Shown: positions 18,785 to 28,195, numbered from the stretch's first letter. The stretch is DNA of 64,000 nucleotides from Mesorhizobium sp. ES1-1 (GCF_020164785.1 NZ_JAIUGX010000010.1:185404-249403), one strand, 5' to 3'. The notes: generated by a model from the sequence alone, not told the origin. Program-made: numbers and translations.

Positions 18785-19507
18785 TCAATCGTCGGCCACG
18801 ACCGTGCAACGGCCCCTGCCCCTCAGGATTTCGCCGAAACCACCCTTCTCGTGGATCGAATAGACGATTATCGGGATGTTGTTTTCGCGCGCAAGTGCAA
18901 TCGCCGCCGTATCCATGATGGAAAGGCCCCGATTTATGACTTCGCCATGGCTGATGCGCTCGAAACGCGTCGCGTTCGGGTCCTTCTTAGGGTCAGCCGA
19001 ATAGACGCCATCGACCTGCGTGCCCTTGAACAAGGCATCGGCGCCAATTTCAGCCGCCCGAAGGGCCGCCGCCGAATCGGTGGTGAAGAAGGGATTGCCT
19101 GTGCCGCCGGCGAAGATCACCACCTTGCCCTGGTTCATGTAGGCGGTCGCCTGGCGCTGCGAAAAACTCTCGCAAAGCTCGGGCATGGCAATTGCCGACA
19201 GCACGACAGCATCGACTCCGATCTTATTGAGCGATGTGCGCAGCGCCAGCGAGTTGATGACCGTGGCAAGCATGCCCATATGGTCGCCGGTGACGCGATC
19301 GCCGCCCTTTGAAGCAACGGCGACGCCGCGAAAGATATTGCCGCCGCCAATGACCACGCCGACTTCGATGCCCAAGGCGCGAGCCTCGGCGATGTCGCCG
19401 GCGATACGATCGACGACCGACACGTCGATGCCGAAATGCTGTTCGCCCATCAATGCTTCGCCCGACGCCTTCAGCAAGACACGTCGGTAGAGGGGCTTCA
19501 CCGTCAT
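18785..19507 (-). CDS. pyrH: UMP kinase
   Basis: A 240-residue hexameric UMP kinase of the amino-acid-kinase fold that phosphorylates UMP to UDP. Features include the N-terminal KASGEALMG, the glycine-rich VIGGGNIFRG, and VIFAGGTGNPFFTTDSAA. It is next to frr, the usual bacterial arrangement tsf-pyrH-frr, though here separated from tsf by about 580 bases that contain a pseudogene. Confidence 0.96.
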   Translation of the reverse strand: MTVKPLYRRVLLKASGEALMGEQHFGIDVSVVDRIAGDIAEARALGIEVGVVIGGGNIFRGVAVASKGGDRVTGDHMGMLATVINSLALRTSLNKIGVDAVVLSAIAMPELCESFSQRQATAYMNQGKVVIFAGGTGNPFFTTDSAAALRAAEIGADALFKGTQVDGVYSADPKKDPNATRFERISHGEVINRGLSIMDTAAIALARENNIPIIVYSIHEKGGFGEILRGRGRCTVVADD

Positions 19508-19702
19508 TTGGGCCTCATTGCTTTGCGTGGCGGGTCAAGGGCGGCGACCCTCTCGCAGGCTCCGTCCCAAGATACTGGGTTCCGATACACGAAGGGCGCC
19601 GCGATGTCACGGGCGCCCAAACGGCAATTTCAGGGGCACCTTGCACGGTCAATCAGCTGGTGGAGGCGCTGGCCGGCAAACCCTCGATGAGTGCCGGCGG
19701 GC
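19508..19702. other. pyrH upstream spacer
   Basis: The left part of the 577-base gap between pyrH and tsf. I see no gene. A short GC-rich inverted repeat (GGGCGCC / GGCGCCC around 19590-19620) is present without a T-run on either strand. The pyrH promoter, if separate from that of rpsB-tsf, must lie in this gap. Confidence 0.4.
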
Positions 19703-19955
19703 GTATCCGGAAGGCTTGTCGCCGGCCGCAGTACCGCCGGCAACGCGCGCCTGAATCTGTGAGCCGAAAATAGGAATAGGGAAAAGGCGCCGGGATCGTG
19801 CTGACCTCGTCCAGCCTGCCGCGATGCTCTGCGGGAATCGCGAAATCCAGCGCGCCCAGATTGTCCTGCATCTGAGAAAGCTTCGTCGCGCCGAGAATGA
19901 CGGTGGCGATTCCCGGCTGGGTCGCCGCCCAGTTGAGCGCGACCTGGGACATACA
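19703..19955 (-). pseudogene. aldo/keto reductase, C-terminal remnant with frameshift
   Basis: The minus strand encodes only the last quarter of an aldo/keto reductase. From about 19952 the frame reads MSQVALNWAATQPGIATVIL, then a DNLGALDF element, to PYSYF. After that point homology continues in a neighbouring frame (GSQIQARVAGGTAAGDKPSGY) down to 19703, so there is also a frameshift. No N-terminal barrel or catalytic Tyr/Lys region is found upstream; the tsf gene begins soon after. It is an inactivated, truncated relic inserted in the conserved tsf-pyrH spacing. Confidence 0.75.
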
Positions 19956-20084
19956 GTGGCCGCCGGGCGTCCATGGCGCCAAAGCTGCGCGCCTTCATCG
20001 ATACCGCGCAAGAAATAGGCCGGGCACCCTCACGGACACCCGGCCGAAAAACTCTTCGTCACGACAAGCCGCTCGAAGGCGACC

Positions 20085-21005
20085 TTACTTCTTGACCGCA
20101 GCCGCGACTTCCGCAGCGAAATCGGTCTCTTCCTTCTCGATGCCCTCGCCTAGAGCGAAGCGCAGATAGGCCGAGATCTTGGCAGGCGCCCCGATCTCCT
20201 TCTCGGCATCCTTCAGCGCCTGTTCGACGGTGATGTCGGGGTTGAGGACGAAAGCTTGCTTCAGAAGCACGACCTCTTCGTAGAACTTGCGCATCCGGCC
20301 TTCGACCATCTTCTCAATGATGGCTTCCGGCTTGCCGGACTGGCGCGCCTGGTCGGAGAAGATCGCCTTTTCGCGCTCGACGGCCGCTGAATCGATCTGC
20401 TCTGCGGTCAGTGCCATTGGGTTTGTCGCCGCGACATGCATGGCGACCTGACGGCCAAAGGCGTTGGCGGCGTGTTCGTTGCCAGTGGTCTCGATCGCAA
20501 CAAGCACGCCGAGCTTGCCGAGGCCGTCGGCCACCGCATTATGGACATAGGTTGCGACCGCACCGTGCGGAACGGTCAGCTTGGCCGAGCGGCGGAACCC
20601 CATGTTTTCGCCGATGGTGCCGACAGCGTCCTTGATAGTGTCGGTGACAGACTTGCCCGAACCTGGATAGTTCGCGGCGGCAACAGCCTCCGTCGTGCCA
20701 TAGGCAAGCGCCACCTTGGCGACTTTGGCGACAATTTCCTGAAACGCGGCATTGCGGGCGACGAAGTCGGTCTCGGAATTGACTTCCACCACGGCAGCCT
20801 CGCGAACGCCGTTGTCCACACCGATCAGGCCTTCGGCCGCGGTCCGGCCAGCCTTCTTGTCGGCCTTGGAAATGCCCTTCTTGCGCAGCCAGTCGACGGC
20901 CTCTTCCATGTTGCCGTTGGTCTCGGTCAACGCCGCCTTGCAGTCCATCATGCCCGCGCCCGTCAAGTCGCGGAGTTCTTTGACCTGTGCAGCCGAAATG
21001 CTCAT
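20085..21005 (-). CDS. tsf: elongation factor Ts
   Basis: A 306-residue nucleotide-exchange factor for EF-Tu. The N-terminal UBA-like domain (LRDLTGAGMMDCKAAL) and the core motif (SETDFVARN) are present. The frame is open upstream to 21257, but the ATG at 21005 gives the conserved start. It follows rpsB by about 110 bases in the standard rpsB-tsf operon. Confidence 0.96.
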   Translation of the reverse strand: MSISAAQVKELRDLTGAGMMDCKAALTETNGNMEEAVDWLRKKGISKADKKAGRTAAEGLIGVDNGVREAAVVEVNSETDFVARNAAFQEIVAKVAKVALAYGTTEAVAAANYPGSGKSVTDTIKDAVGTIGENMGFRRSAKLTVPHGAVATYVHNAVADGLGKLGVLVAIETTGNEHAANAFGRQVAMHVAATNPMALTAEQIDSAAVEREKAIFSDQARQSGKPEAIIEKMVEGRMRKFYEEVVLLKQAFVLNPDITVEQALKDAEKEIGAPAKISAYLRFALGEGIEKEETDFAAEVAAAVKK

Positions 21006-21115
21006 TGTAGCCTCTTTGTCTAGAATGCACTGACGCACCATCGGTATTCGATGGTGCGTCTGTTTAGCGTGCCGGAAATAGGAGAAAGATGAAGGCCGCT
21101 GCCGGCCTTCTATAA

Positions 21116-21898
21116 TCAAGCCTCGGGGGCTTCCGATGCCGGAGCCGGATCGAGCGCGGGCTCGATCGGAGCTTCGACCGAAGCGCCGATGTCGACGCCG
21201 AGAGCGCCCTGCTGACGGGCGATGCCGTCGATCGCCGCCTTGGCGATCAGATCGCAATAGAGCTGAATGGCACGAGCCGCGTCGTCATTGCCGGGGATCG
21301 GGAAATCGATCTTGTCCGGATCGCAGTTCGAATCGATGATGGCGACGACCGGAATGCCGAGGCGCTTGGCCTCGAGGATGGCGATCGCTTCCTTGTTGGT
21401 GTCGATCACGAACATCAGGTCGGGCGTCGAGCCCATGTCCTTGATGCCGCCCAGTGCCTTGTCGAGCTTCTCGCGCTCGCGATCGAGGTTCAGGCGCTCC
21501 TTCTTGGTGAGGCCCTGGGCCTCGCCGGCCAGCATCTCGTCGAGCTTGCGCAGGCGCTGGATGGAGTTCGAGATGGTCTTCCAGTTGGTCAGCATGCCGC
21601 CGAGCCAACGCGAGTTGACATAGTACTGCGCCGAACGCTGCGCCGCGTCGGCGACGATGTCGGACGCCTGGCGCTTCGTGCCGACGAACAACACGCGGCC
21701 GCCCTTGGCGACAGTGTCGGAAACCTGCTTCAGCGCCTGGTGAAGCAAGGGCACCGTCTGCGAGAGGTCGATTATGTGGATGTTGTTGCGGGCGCCATAG
21801 ATGTAGGGCGCCATCTTCGGGTTCCAGCGGTGAGTCTGGTGGCCGAAGTGAATGCCAGCTTCCAAAAGCTGGCGCATGCTGAAATCAGGCAGTGCCAT
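21116..21898 (-). CDS. rpsB: 30S ribosomal protein S2
   Basis: A 260-residue S2 protein of the small subunit. The N-terminal QLLEAGIHFGHQTHRWNPKM and the coiled-coil insert (about residues 100-150) are typical. The C-terminal tail is Ala/Glu/Pro-rich. It has a strong AAAGGA site before the ATG and heads the rpsB-tsf block. Confidence 0.96.
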   Translation of the reverse strand: MALPDFSMRQLLEAGIHFGHQTHRWNPKMAPYIYGARNNIHIIDLSQTVPLLHQALKQVSDTVAKGGRVLFVGTKRQASDIVADAAQRSAQYYVNSRWLGGMLTNWKTISNSIQRLRKLDEMLAGEAQGLTKKERLNLDREREKLDKALGGIKDMGSTPDLMFVIDTNKEAIAILEAKRLGIPVVAIIDSNCDPDKIDFPIPGNDDAARAIQLYCDLIAKAAIDGIARQQGALGVDIGASVEAPIEPALDPAPASEAPEA

Positions 21899-22157
21899 TC
21901 TTAGTTCCTTTTCCGGTTAGCCTCCACGGACACAGGCATTTTTGGACTTTGTCCTCGAACGCCACCGGAGGTTTCAGCCGGATTTCTCCCGGGCAGACAC
22001 CAAAGTCCGTGTGTGGAATGAGCGCGCATATAGAGGGGATGCGCGATAAAGGCAAGCGCCGGTCGTATCGTGCACGCTAGTAGGTCGCACATCGAGCTCG
22101 CCAGCATCGCCAGGCAGATGGCAAACCGCCGCTTCGGCCGATTCGGCGTGTTGTGGT

Positions 22158-22769
22158 TCAGCGCGCGGCGATCAGCGCACCGGTGCCGATCATGGCGCTA
22201 CCGGCAAACCTATTCATCAGCCGCATGCGCTGCGGCGTCCTGAACCAGCCCGAGGCCCGGCCCGCAAGCGCCGCGTAGGCGCCCATGGTGACGATGTTGA
22301 CGCTCATCACCACCGCGATCACAGCCACTCCGTCGGCGAAAGTGAGGGTGTTAAGATCGAGGATCAGGGGCATGATAGAGGCATGGAACAGGATGGCCTT
22401 GGGATTGCCCAGAGCGATGGAGGCGCCGAGGAAGAACGACCGCGACAGCCTTGCCTGCTTTGCCTGCAATCCCTCCGACCGCGCTGCGGCTGCCCGCCAC
22501 ATCCTGATGCCAAGAAAAATTAGATATGCGGCACCTGCATATTTCAGCGCGAGAAACACCCACTCGAAGGTCTGCGCCACGGCAACGAGGCCAAGCAACG
22601 CCAAATTGACCAGCACGGCGTCGCCGACGGCGATGCCGAGGCCGGCCACGAAGGCTCTGACAAAGCCGCGGGAAACACCATTGGTGATGACGGCAAACAT
22701 CGCCGGACCCGGAGTGGCGGCAGCAAGCGTAATCGCGACGCAATAAGCCGCAAAAGCCGTCAACGTCAT
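22158..22769 (-). CDS. LysE/RhtB family amino acid exporter
   Basis: A 203-residue inner-membrane protein with about six hydrophobic helices and the family start ITLAAATPGPAMF followed by GVSRGFVRAFVAGLG. LysE/RhtB proteins export amino acids or derivatives; the substrate cannot be told from sequence. The ATG overlaps the stop of the preceding DUF4031 gene by 4 bases (ATGA), so the pair is co-translated. Confidence 0.85.
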   Translation of the reverse strand: MTLTAFAAYCVAITLAAATPGPAMFAVITNGVSRGFVRAFVAGLGIAVGDAVLVNLALLGLVAVAQTFEWVFLALKYAGAAYLIFLGIRMWRAAAARSEGLQAKQARLSRSFFLGASIALGNPKAILFHASIMPLILDLNTLTFADGVAVIAVVMSVNIVTMGAYAALAGRASGWFRTPQRMRLMNRFAGSAMIGTGALIAAR

Positions 22770-23044
22770 GACCTTACCTTCCCTTTCGCCACCCTCACCC
22801 GCCGGAAAATCGCGACGATCTCCTCCCGGCTGCATTGGATCGCGCCGAGCCGCACCGCCCGGTCGCGTTCAAAGCCTGTTATGTCATAATGCGGCGCCGA
22901 TGTCTTGGGCGGACCCTGGTAGGACGAGCGCTTGACGCCAAGCTGCGCAGCGAAACGATGCAGTTCGTCCGTGTCGTCGGCCATCAGGTGGCACCAGCGA
23001 TGGCCCACCCATTTCCAGATCGCGGCGTCGACATAGACCGCCAT
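22766..23044 (-). CDS. DUF4031 domain-containing protein
   Basis: A 92-residue soluble protein that matches the small DUF4031 family: AVYVDAAIWKWVGHRWCHL at the start, then HRFAAQLGVKR and PHYDIT. It is rich in Trp, His and Asp, and the N-terminal Asp/His pattern could bind metal, but no function is established. It is translationally coupled to the LysE-type exporter and follows eipB by 15 bases, so the three may form an operon. Confidence 0.8.
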   Translation of the reverse strand: MAVYVDAAIWKWVGHRWCHLMADDTDELHRFAAQLGVKRSSYQGPPKTSAPHYDITGFERDRAVRLGAIQCSREEIVAIFRRVRVAKGKVRS

Positions 23045-23059
23045 GACGGCTTGGTGGCG

Positions 23060-23887
23060 CTATTTCGCCGGACAGGCCTTCGGCTGGTCGAACAGCGAGA
23101 GATTGACCAGCTTTCCCGTCATCGAGAAGTCGCCATAGTCCATGACCAAATCGCGCGTTATGCCATTCTCATGCAGCTTGAAGCTGATCCGGTATTCCGG
23201 CACTTCTTCGCCTGTCTTGCCCGTGTCATTGAAGTAGGCAATGTCCACCGGCCAGAATTTGTCTGTGGCGAGCTTCGACAGTGCCGGCGCCTCGGGGTCG
23301 GCCTTATCGGAATCGGTTTTCTTGCCGACGACAACGGTCGTGGTCATCACCTTGTTGGCGTCCTCGGAACCGTCGAACAGGCTGGTCTCATAGAAACTCT
23401 CGCCCTTTTCGGCTTTGCCGATGAGCTCGACCAGATGCTGGGTCGGGAACTGGGTCGTCGACAGTTCAACGCTGCTCTTTTCGGGCTTGTCTATATCGAC
23501 CTTGAGCCCCTTGGTCTCCTTCGTGGCGACACCCTTGACCTCCTTGTCGAGGTTCTGGTCGACGAAGGATTTCGTCACGAATGAAAAAGTCTTGCCCTCG
23601 GCGTCCTCGAAAGTGGTGGTCTGTTGATCCGTCAGCCTGGTGTTGTCGGCAGTAACGATCTGAGTGACGAAGCGGAATTTCACCGTATAGCCTTCGCAGG
23701 CCGAGCCGTTGAACTCATAGACCATGCGGCCGGATATTCCGGTTATCCCGGAGCGATCGGAGGCCTTGTCGAGGGATAGATCGTAGACCGCGCGGTGAGC
23801 CTGTAGGGCCGGAACTGCGAAAGCAGGGCCTGCCGAGAACGCCGCCGACAGCAGTGCGGCATGGAAAGCAAAGCGCGTTGCGCGCAT
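23060..23887 (-). CDS. eipB: cell envelope integrity protein EipB (DUF1849)
   Basis: A 275-residue periplasmic protein with a signal peptide (cleavage near AFA/VPA, residue 24). It matches the DUF1849 family described in Brucella as EipB, a beta-spiral protein needed for envelope integrity. The two cysteines expected to form its conserved disulfide are present at Cys64 (SACEGY) and Cys272 (KACPAK). The position next to DUF4031 and LysE genes gives no further hint about partners. Confidence 0.85.
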   Translation of the reverse strand: MRATRFAFHAALLSAAFSAGPAFAVPALQAHRAVYDLSLDKASDRSGITGISGRMVYEFNGSACEGYTVKFRFVTQIVTADNTRLTDQQTTTFEDAEGKTFSFVTKSFVDQNLDKEVKGVATKETKGLKVDIDKPEKSSVELSTTQFPTQHLVELIGKAEKGESFYETSLFDGSEDANKVMTTTVVVGKKTDSDKADPEAPALSKLATDKFWPVDIAYFNDTGKTGEEVPEYRISFKLHENGITRDLVMDYGDFSMTGKLVNLSLFDQPKACPAK

Positions 23888-24025
23888 GAGGTACTCCGAT
23901 CGTCGCGGCTGATGGCGGGCCGTAGGGAAATCTTGTCCAGCTTAAAAAAAGTCGTGGCGGAAGCGAGGCAAAAATAGCAATTTCGCCCCCGGCCGGCGCG
24001 GCCGTTCAAGCAATAGGGAAATACC

Positions 24026-24490
24026 ATGAGCGAGACAATCGAAAAGCGGCTAAGCGGTCTGGGCGTGACGCTTCCAGTCGCGGCCGCGCCCGCGGCGAAT
24101 TACGTGCCCTTTTGCCGGAGCGGCAATCTTTTGTTCACAGCCGGCCAGTTGCCGCTGAAGGACGGCAAGTTGCAGGCGAGCGGCCTGCTTGGGCGTGACG
24201 TGGATACCGCCGCCGGCAAGGATGCGGCGAAATACTGCGCCATCAACATACTTGCGCAGGCCAAGGCGGCCCTGGGTGACCTCGAGAAGATCCGACGCCT
24301 GGTGAAGATCACGGTGTTTGTCGCTTCGACGCCGGATTTCGTCGAGCAACATTTGGTTGCCAACGGCGCATCCGATTTCCTAGTGGCGGCGCTTGGCGAG
24401 CCCGGCAAGCATGCTCGCTCCGCCGTCGGCACCGCCTCCCTGCCGCTTAATGCCGCAGTCGAAATCGAAGCGGTCTTCGAAGTCGAATGA
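24026..24490 (+). CDS. RidA family protein
   Basis: A 154-residue YjgF/YER057c/UK114-type protein of the longer Rid subgroup (start ...RLSGLGVTLP). Family members deaminate reactive enamine/imine intermediates or have related roles. Landmarks include LLFTAGQLP and VGTASLPLNAAVEIEAVFEV at the end. The stop overlaps the start of the glycerophosphodiesterase gene (ATGA), so the two are coupled. Confidence 0.88.
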   Translation: MSETIEKRLSGLGVTLPVAAAPAANYVPFCRSGNLLFTAGQLPLKDGKLQASGLLGRDVDTAAGKDAAKYCAINILAQAKAALGDLEKIRRLVKITVFVASTPDFVEQHLVANGASDFLVAALGEPGKHARSAVGTASLPLNAAVEIEAVFEVE

Positions 24491-25233
24491 GCGGGCGCGA
24501 AGTCATGACCGACCTCTCCTGGCTTACCGCCCGGCCCGTCGCCCATCGCGGCTTCCATGACATGAACAAGTCCCGATGGGAAAATACGCTTTCAGCCTTC
24601 GCCGCGGCGGCCGAGCGCGGCTATGCCATCGAATGTGACGTGCACCTGTCTGCGGACGGCGTCCCCGTGGTCATCCATGACGATGACCTTAAGCGGCTGA
24701 CGGGGGAGGATGGATTCATATGGCAACGGTCGGCGGCGGAATTGACGGCGCTCAAGATCGGCGGCACGTCGGATCATCTGCCAACGCTGCGCGAAGCGCT
24801 CGACCTGGTCGATGGCCGCGTACCGATCGTCGTCGAACTGAAGGGGGTCCCGGGCCGCGACGAAGGCCTTGTGGCAAGCGTCGGCAAGATGCTCAAAGGC
24901 TATAAGGGCAAAGCGGCGATCATGTCGTTCGATCATTGGCTGATCCGCGACTTTCCGAAAGATGCGCCGGGCATTCCGGGCGGCCTGACAGCCTATGGCA
25001 AGGACAACCGACTGATTGAAGCGCACTTCGCCATGCTGGCGCATGAACTCGCCTTCACCTCCTATGCCGCAGGCGACCTGCCCAACCGGTTCGTCAGCTT
25101 CGTGCGCGAGAAGCTTGGCATGCCGGTAATCACCTGGACCGTGCACGACCAGCCGGCCGTAGAGCTTACTTTCAAATATGCCGACCAGATGACGTTCGAG
25201 GGGTTCGATCCCGATCAGTTGAATGTCGCGTAG
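24487..25233 (+). CDS. ugpQ: glycerophosphodiester phosphodiesterase
   Basis: A 248-residue GDPD-family enzyme that hydrolyses glycerophosphodiesters to glycerol-3-phosphate and an alcohol. The active-site pattern is clear: AHRG near the start, ENT, then IECDVHLSADGVPVVIHDD with the metal-binding Glu/Asp and His. There is no signal peptide, so it is cytoplasmic. The product would feed the glpD pathway encoded at 60 kb, though the two are not linked in one operon. An in-frame ATG at 24508 is an alternative start. Confidence 0.88.
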   Translation: MSGREVMTDLSWLTARPVAHRGFHDMNKSRWENTLSAFAAAAERGYAIECDVHLSADGVPVVIHDDDLKRLTGEDGFIWQRSAAELTALKIGGTSDHLPTLREALDLVDGRVPIVVELKGVPGRDEGLVASVGKMLKGYKGKAAIMSFDHWLIRDFPKDAPGIPGGLTAYGKDNRLIEAHFAMLAHELAFTSYAAGDLPNRFVSFVREKLGMPVITWTVHDQPAVELTFKYADQMTFEGFDPDQLNVA

Positions 25234-25288
25234 ACAAGCTGTCATGAAACAGGCTTGTTCGCGCACCGGCAGGGCTTAAATAGGCTGT

Positions 25289-26512
25289 ATGGATCAGGGC
25301 GATGACTGCGACGGGGAGGCAGCGAATGCGGAGTATTCGATCCGTGTGGCTGCCGGCATCTCTGCTTTTACTTCCGATGAATGGAATGGGCTCGGCGGCA
25401 CTACGGCCAGCGATGTCGAGAATAGTTATAACCCCCTCGTTTCTTTCGCCTTTCTGAGTGCGCTGGAAGATTCCGGATGCGCCGTGCGGCGCACCGGCTG
25501 GCAAGGTCATCATTTGAGGCTGGAGAATGCGAGAGGCAGGCTGCTCGGCGCAGTCCCATGCTATCTCAAATCGCACAGCCAGGGCGAGTATGTATTCGAT
25601 CATGGCTGGTCGGATGCGTTCGAGCGCGCCGGCGGCCGCTACTATCCCAAGCTGCAGTGCGCAGTGCCTTTCACACCGGTTACCGGCCCTCGATTGCTGG
25701 TCACCAGAGGAGAGGATAGCGAGAGCGTCAAGGCCGGGCTTGCCGCCGGGCTGAAGGGGGTTACGGACAAGCTTGGCGTCTCATCCGCCCATGTCACCTT
25801 CGCCCAGGAGAGCGACGTCCAGGTGCTGGAAGCAGCGGGTTTCCTGCATCGGACCGATCAGCAGTTCCATTTCTTCAACGAAGGTTTTTCAACCTATGAC
25901 GACTTCCTCGCCACACTTGCCTCGCGCAAGCGCAAGGCGATGAAAAAGGAACGGCGCGAAGCGCTTGCCGAGGGCATCTCGATCGACTGGCTGACCGGCA
26001 AGGATCTCACCGAAAAGGCCTGGGACGACTTCTACGCTTTCTACATGGATACAGGCAGCCGCAAATGGGGCCGCCCCTATCTCAACCGCCAGTTCTTCTC
26101 GCTGATCGGCGAACGCATGGCCAACGACATCTTGCTGGTGATGGCAAGGCGCAACGGCCGCTACGTCGCGGGCGCCATAAATTTCATTGGCTCCGACGCG
26201 CTTTATGGCCGCAATTGGGGCTGTATCGAGGACCATCCGTTCCTGCATTTCGAGGTCTGCTACCACCAGGCGATCGACTTCGCCATCGCGCGCAAGCTGA
26301 AGGTGGTGGAGGCGGGTGCCCAAGGCGAGCACAAACTGGCGCGAGGCTACCGTCCGGTCACCATGCATTCGGCCCACTACATCGCCCATCCCGGCCTGCG
26401 CAACGCCGTTGCCGACTATCTGGAACGCGAAAGGCGTGAGGTGGAACGGATGAGCGAATATCTCGAAGGTCACACGCCGTTCCGCAAATCGGATCCGTCG
26501 GACGAGGAGTGA
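25289..26512 (+). CDS. FemAB-like GNAT family acyltransferase (DUF482)
   Basis: A 407-residue cytoplasmic protein of the DUF482/FemAB-like group, related to enzymes that add amino acids to peptidoglycan precursors and to the GNAT fold. Markers include YNPLVSFAFLSALE, VPCYLKSHSQGEYVFDHGW, RKRKAMKKERREAL and GAQGEHKLARGYRP. The actual substrate is unknown. It is transcribed in the same direction as ugpQ and the HIT gene with short gaps. Confidence 0.8.
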   Translation: MDQGDDCDGEAANAEYSIRVAAGISAFTSDEWNGLGGTTASDVENSYNPLVSFAFLSALEDSGCAVRRTGWQGHHLRLENARGRLLGAVPCYLKSHSQGEYVFDHGWSDAFERAGGRYYPKLQCAVPFTPVTGPRLLVTRGEDSESVKAGLAAGLKGVTDKLGVSSAHVTFAQESDVQVLEAAGFLHRTDQQFHFFNEGFSTYDDFLATLASRKRKAMKKERREALAEGISIDWLTGKDLTEKAWDDFYAFYMDTGSRKWGRPYLNRQFFSLIGERMANDILLVMARRNGRYVAGAINFIGSDALYGRNWGCIEDHPFLHFEVCYHQAIDFAIARKLKVVEAGAQGEHKLARGYRPVTMHSAHYIAHPGLRNAVADYLERERREVERMSEYLEGHTPFRKSDPSDEE

Positions 26513-26630
26513 CGCTGACGATGCGCTTCCGCGCAGCGCTTCGAAACCGGCAGGATTGATCTTGCCTGATCATCTTGCCCGCCATTGGCCGCTTCGTTAC
26601 ACCGACAACAAGGCAAATCCGGAGCGCGCC

Positions 26631-27065
26631 ATGGCTGAGGCCCCCTACGATCCCGACAACATCTTTGCCAAGATTCTGCGTGGTGAAATTCCCTCGCATC
26701 GCGTCTACGAGGACGAGGCCATCGTTGCGTTCATGGACGTGATGCCGCAAGGACCGGGGCACACGCTCGTGGTGCCGAAAGCGCCGTCACGCAACCTGCT
26801 CGATGCCGACCCAGCAACGCTCGACGCGCTTTTCACGGTGGTTCGGAAAGTGGCTCTGGCAGTCAAGAAGGCTCTCGGCGCCGACGGTGTCACCATCATG
26901 CAGTTCAACGAACCGGCCGCCGGGCAAAGCGTCTACCACCTGCATGTCCACGTCATCCCGCGCTTCGACGGCGTGCCGCTAAAGCCGCATACCGGCGGAA
27001 TGGAAAAGCCTGAAGTGCTGGCTGACAACGCCGGGAAAATACGCGAATCTTTGGCCGCAGGTTGA
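26631..27065 (+). CDS. HIT family nucleotide-binding hydrolase
   Basis: A 144-residue histidine-triad protein (HINT-like branch). The catalytic triad region YHLHVHVIPR places His103, His105 and His107; DNIFAKILRGEIP is the usual N-terminus. Members hydrolyse nucleoside phosphoramidates or related nucleotides. The frame is open upstream, but the ATG at 26631 matches the family start. Confidence 0.92.
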   Translation: MAEAPYDPDNIFAKILRGEIPSHRVYEDEAIVAFMDVMPQGPGHTLVVPKAPSRNLLDADPATLDALFTVVRKVALAVKKALGADGVTIMQFNEPAAGQSVYHLHVHVIPRFDGVPLKPHTGGMEKPEVLADNAGKIRESLAAG

Positions 27066-27068
27066 GGC

Positions 27069-28028
27069 TCAGGCTCTAACTGCCGGCAGAGCGTGTTTAG
27101 GCTCAACGAGAAGGCGGCGATCTTGCGCGTCGAACGCCAACTGCCCCAATCGCCAGCATGCTATGGTAATCACGGTTCCGCCGAAAACATCCATCAAGTT
27201 GTGCCCACCATGAATCAGGATGGCCGGCAGCAAAGCCGCGTTGACCAGGATCAATGCATAACGCAGCGGCCTGTAGGGCCACGCTGCTATCAACGACATT
27301 AGCGCCATCACGGTGTGAAAAGAAGGGAACCCAACAAGTCCCGTCGCCTGTAGCGTGGAAATGTCCTTCACACCGTCAACGAGGAGGCGGTTCAATTCAG
27401 CGCCGTAGGCGGAATTAACGACCGGCCGAACGATGCGATCAATCTCCGGCGCCAACGTCCAATAGGCGGAAGCGCCGCTGGATGGGAACAGCGCCCAGCA
27501 AAAGATGGTGGCGAGGGAAGCGAACACCGTTCCCAGCGCGGCCGTGTGCAATTGCCGCCGGTCATTAGCCATGCCGAGAAACAGAAAAACAAACAGGATT
27601 TGGGCCAGGGTCAGGCTGTAGATCTCCCGCAGAATATTGGCGAGTTGAGGATACTGGGAGATCCAGGCACACGCCCCCGGCCAGGAATAGCCGAACCAAG
27701 AGTCCATCCGGACGAGCATGGCGTCGATGGGTACCGAATGGCGCGGCAAGAGCAACAGATTGAAAAGCGAAGCCGGCACGGAATAGACAATGAACAGCGC
27801 AAGGGCGTGTGTTGTGAGCGCAATTCGCTCGGACTTGCGGATATGGCGATAGAATTGACCGACGGCTACCATGACGATGCCAAGGCCAATGGACAAACTG
27901 TAAACGCCAAGCGCCAATGTCGCGCCCTTGCTCCAAATCAGAAACAAGCACACGACTACCAGCGTCATGGTGGTCGTTAGGATTGTGCGTTCCGCGGGCA
28001 AGAAAATCATTCCGCGAGTATGACTCAC
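27069..28028 (-). CDS. PAP2 superfamily membrane protein (inositolphosphotransferase-like)
   Basis: A 319-residue membrane protein with about six to eight helices. The C-terminal third carries the lipid phosphatase-like motifs GFPSFHTVMAL and HGGHNLMDVFGG, which hold the two catalytic histidines and an Asp. This pattern is shared with Aur1-like inositolphosphorylceramide synthases and PAP2 phosphatases; the true substrate is unknown. An internal ATG at 28010 is an alternative start. It converges on the HIT gene with only 3 bases between stops. Confidence 0.75.
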   Translation of the reverse strand: MSHTRGMIFLPAERTILTTTMTLVVVCLFLIWSKGATLALGVYSLSIGLGIVMVAVGQFYRHIRKSERIALTTHALALFIVYSVPASLFNLLLLPRHSVPIDAMLVRMDSWFGYSWPGACAWISQYPQLANILREIYSLTLAQILFVFLFLGMANDRRQLHTAALGTVFASLATIFCWALFPSSGASAYWTLAPEIDRIVRPVVNSAYGAELNRLLVDGVKDISTLQATGLVGFPSFHTVMALMSLIAAWPYRPLRYALILVNAALLPAILIHGGHNLMDVFGGTVITIACWRLGQLAFDAQDRRLLVEPKHALPAVRA

Positions 28029-28151
28029 CAGCGTTAATTCAGCGTGAAAACAACGAGCCTGGGCAAGGTACCCCTGGCCAGGGGACTGCGCCGTGCAAAG
28101 CGGCGGCGAGGTGCTCCGGAGGTGCTGGACCGGAGCCTCTCATTGGCCCAA

Positions 28152-28175
28152 CAAAAAAGCCCCGTTTCCGGGGCT
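28152..28175 (-). terminator. rho-independent terminator after clpA
   Basis: On the minus strand a 7-bp stem (AGCCCCG / CGGGGCT, 28158-28175) with a 4-base loop is followed by a run of six T. It lies about 20 bases past the clpA stop. Confidence 0.85.
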
Positions 28176-28195
28176 CTTCTCGGCTTTCGCCAGAC

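Noticed and set aside
19580..19625. Short GC-rich inverted repeat before pyrH as a tsf terminator
   Set aside because: Only a 7-bp stem and no T-run on either strand; not enough to call a terminator.
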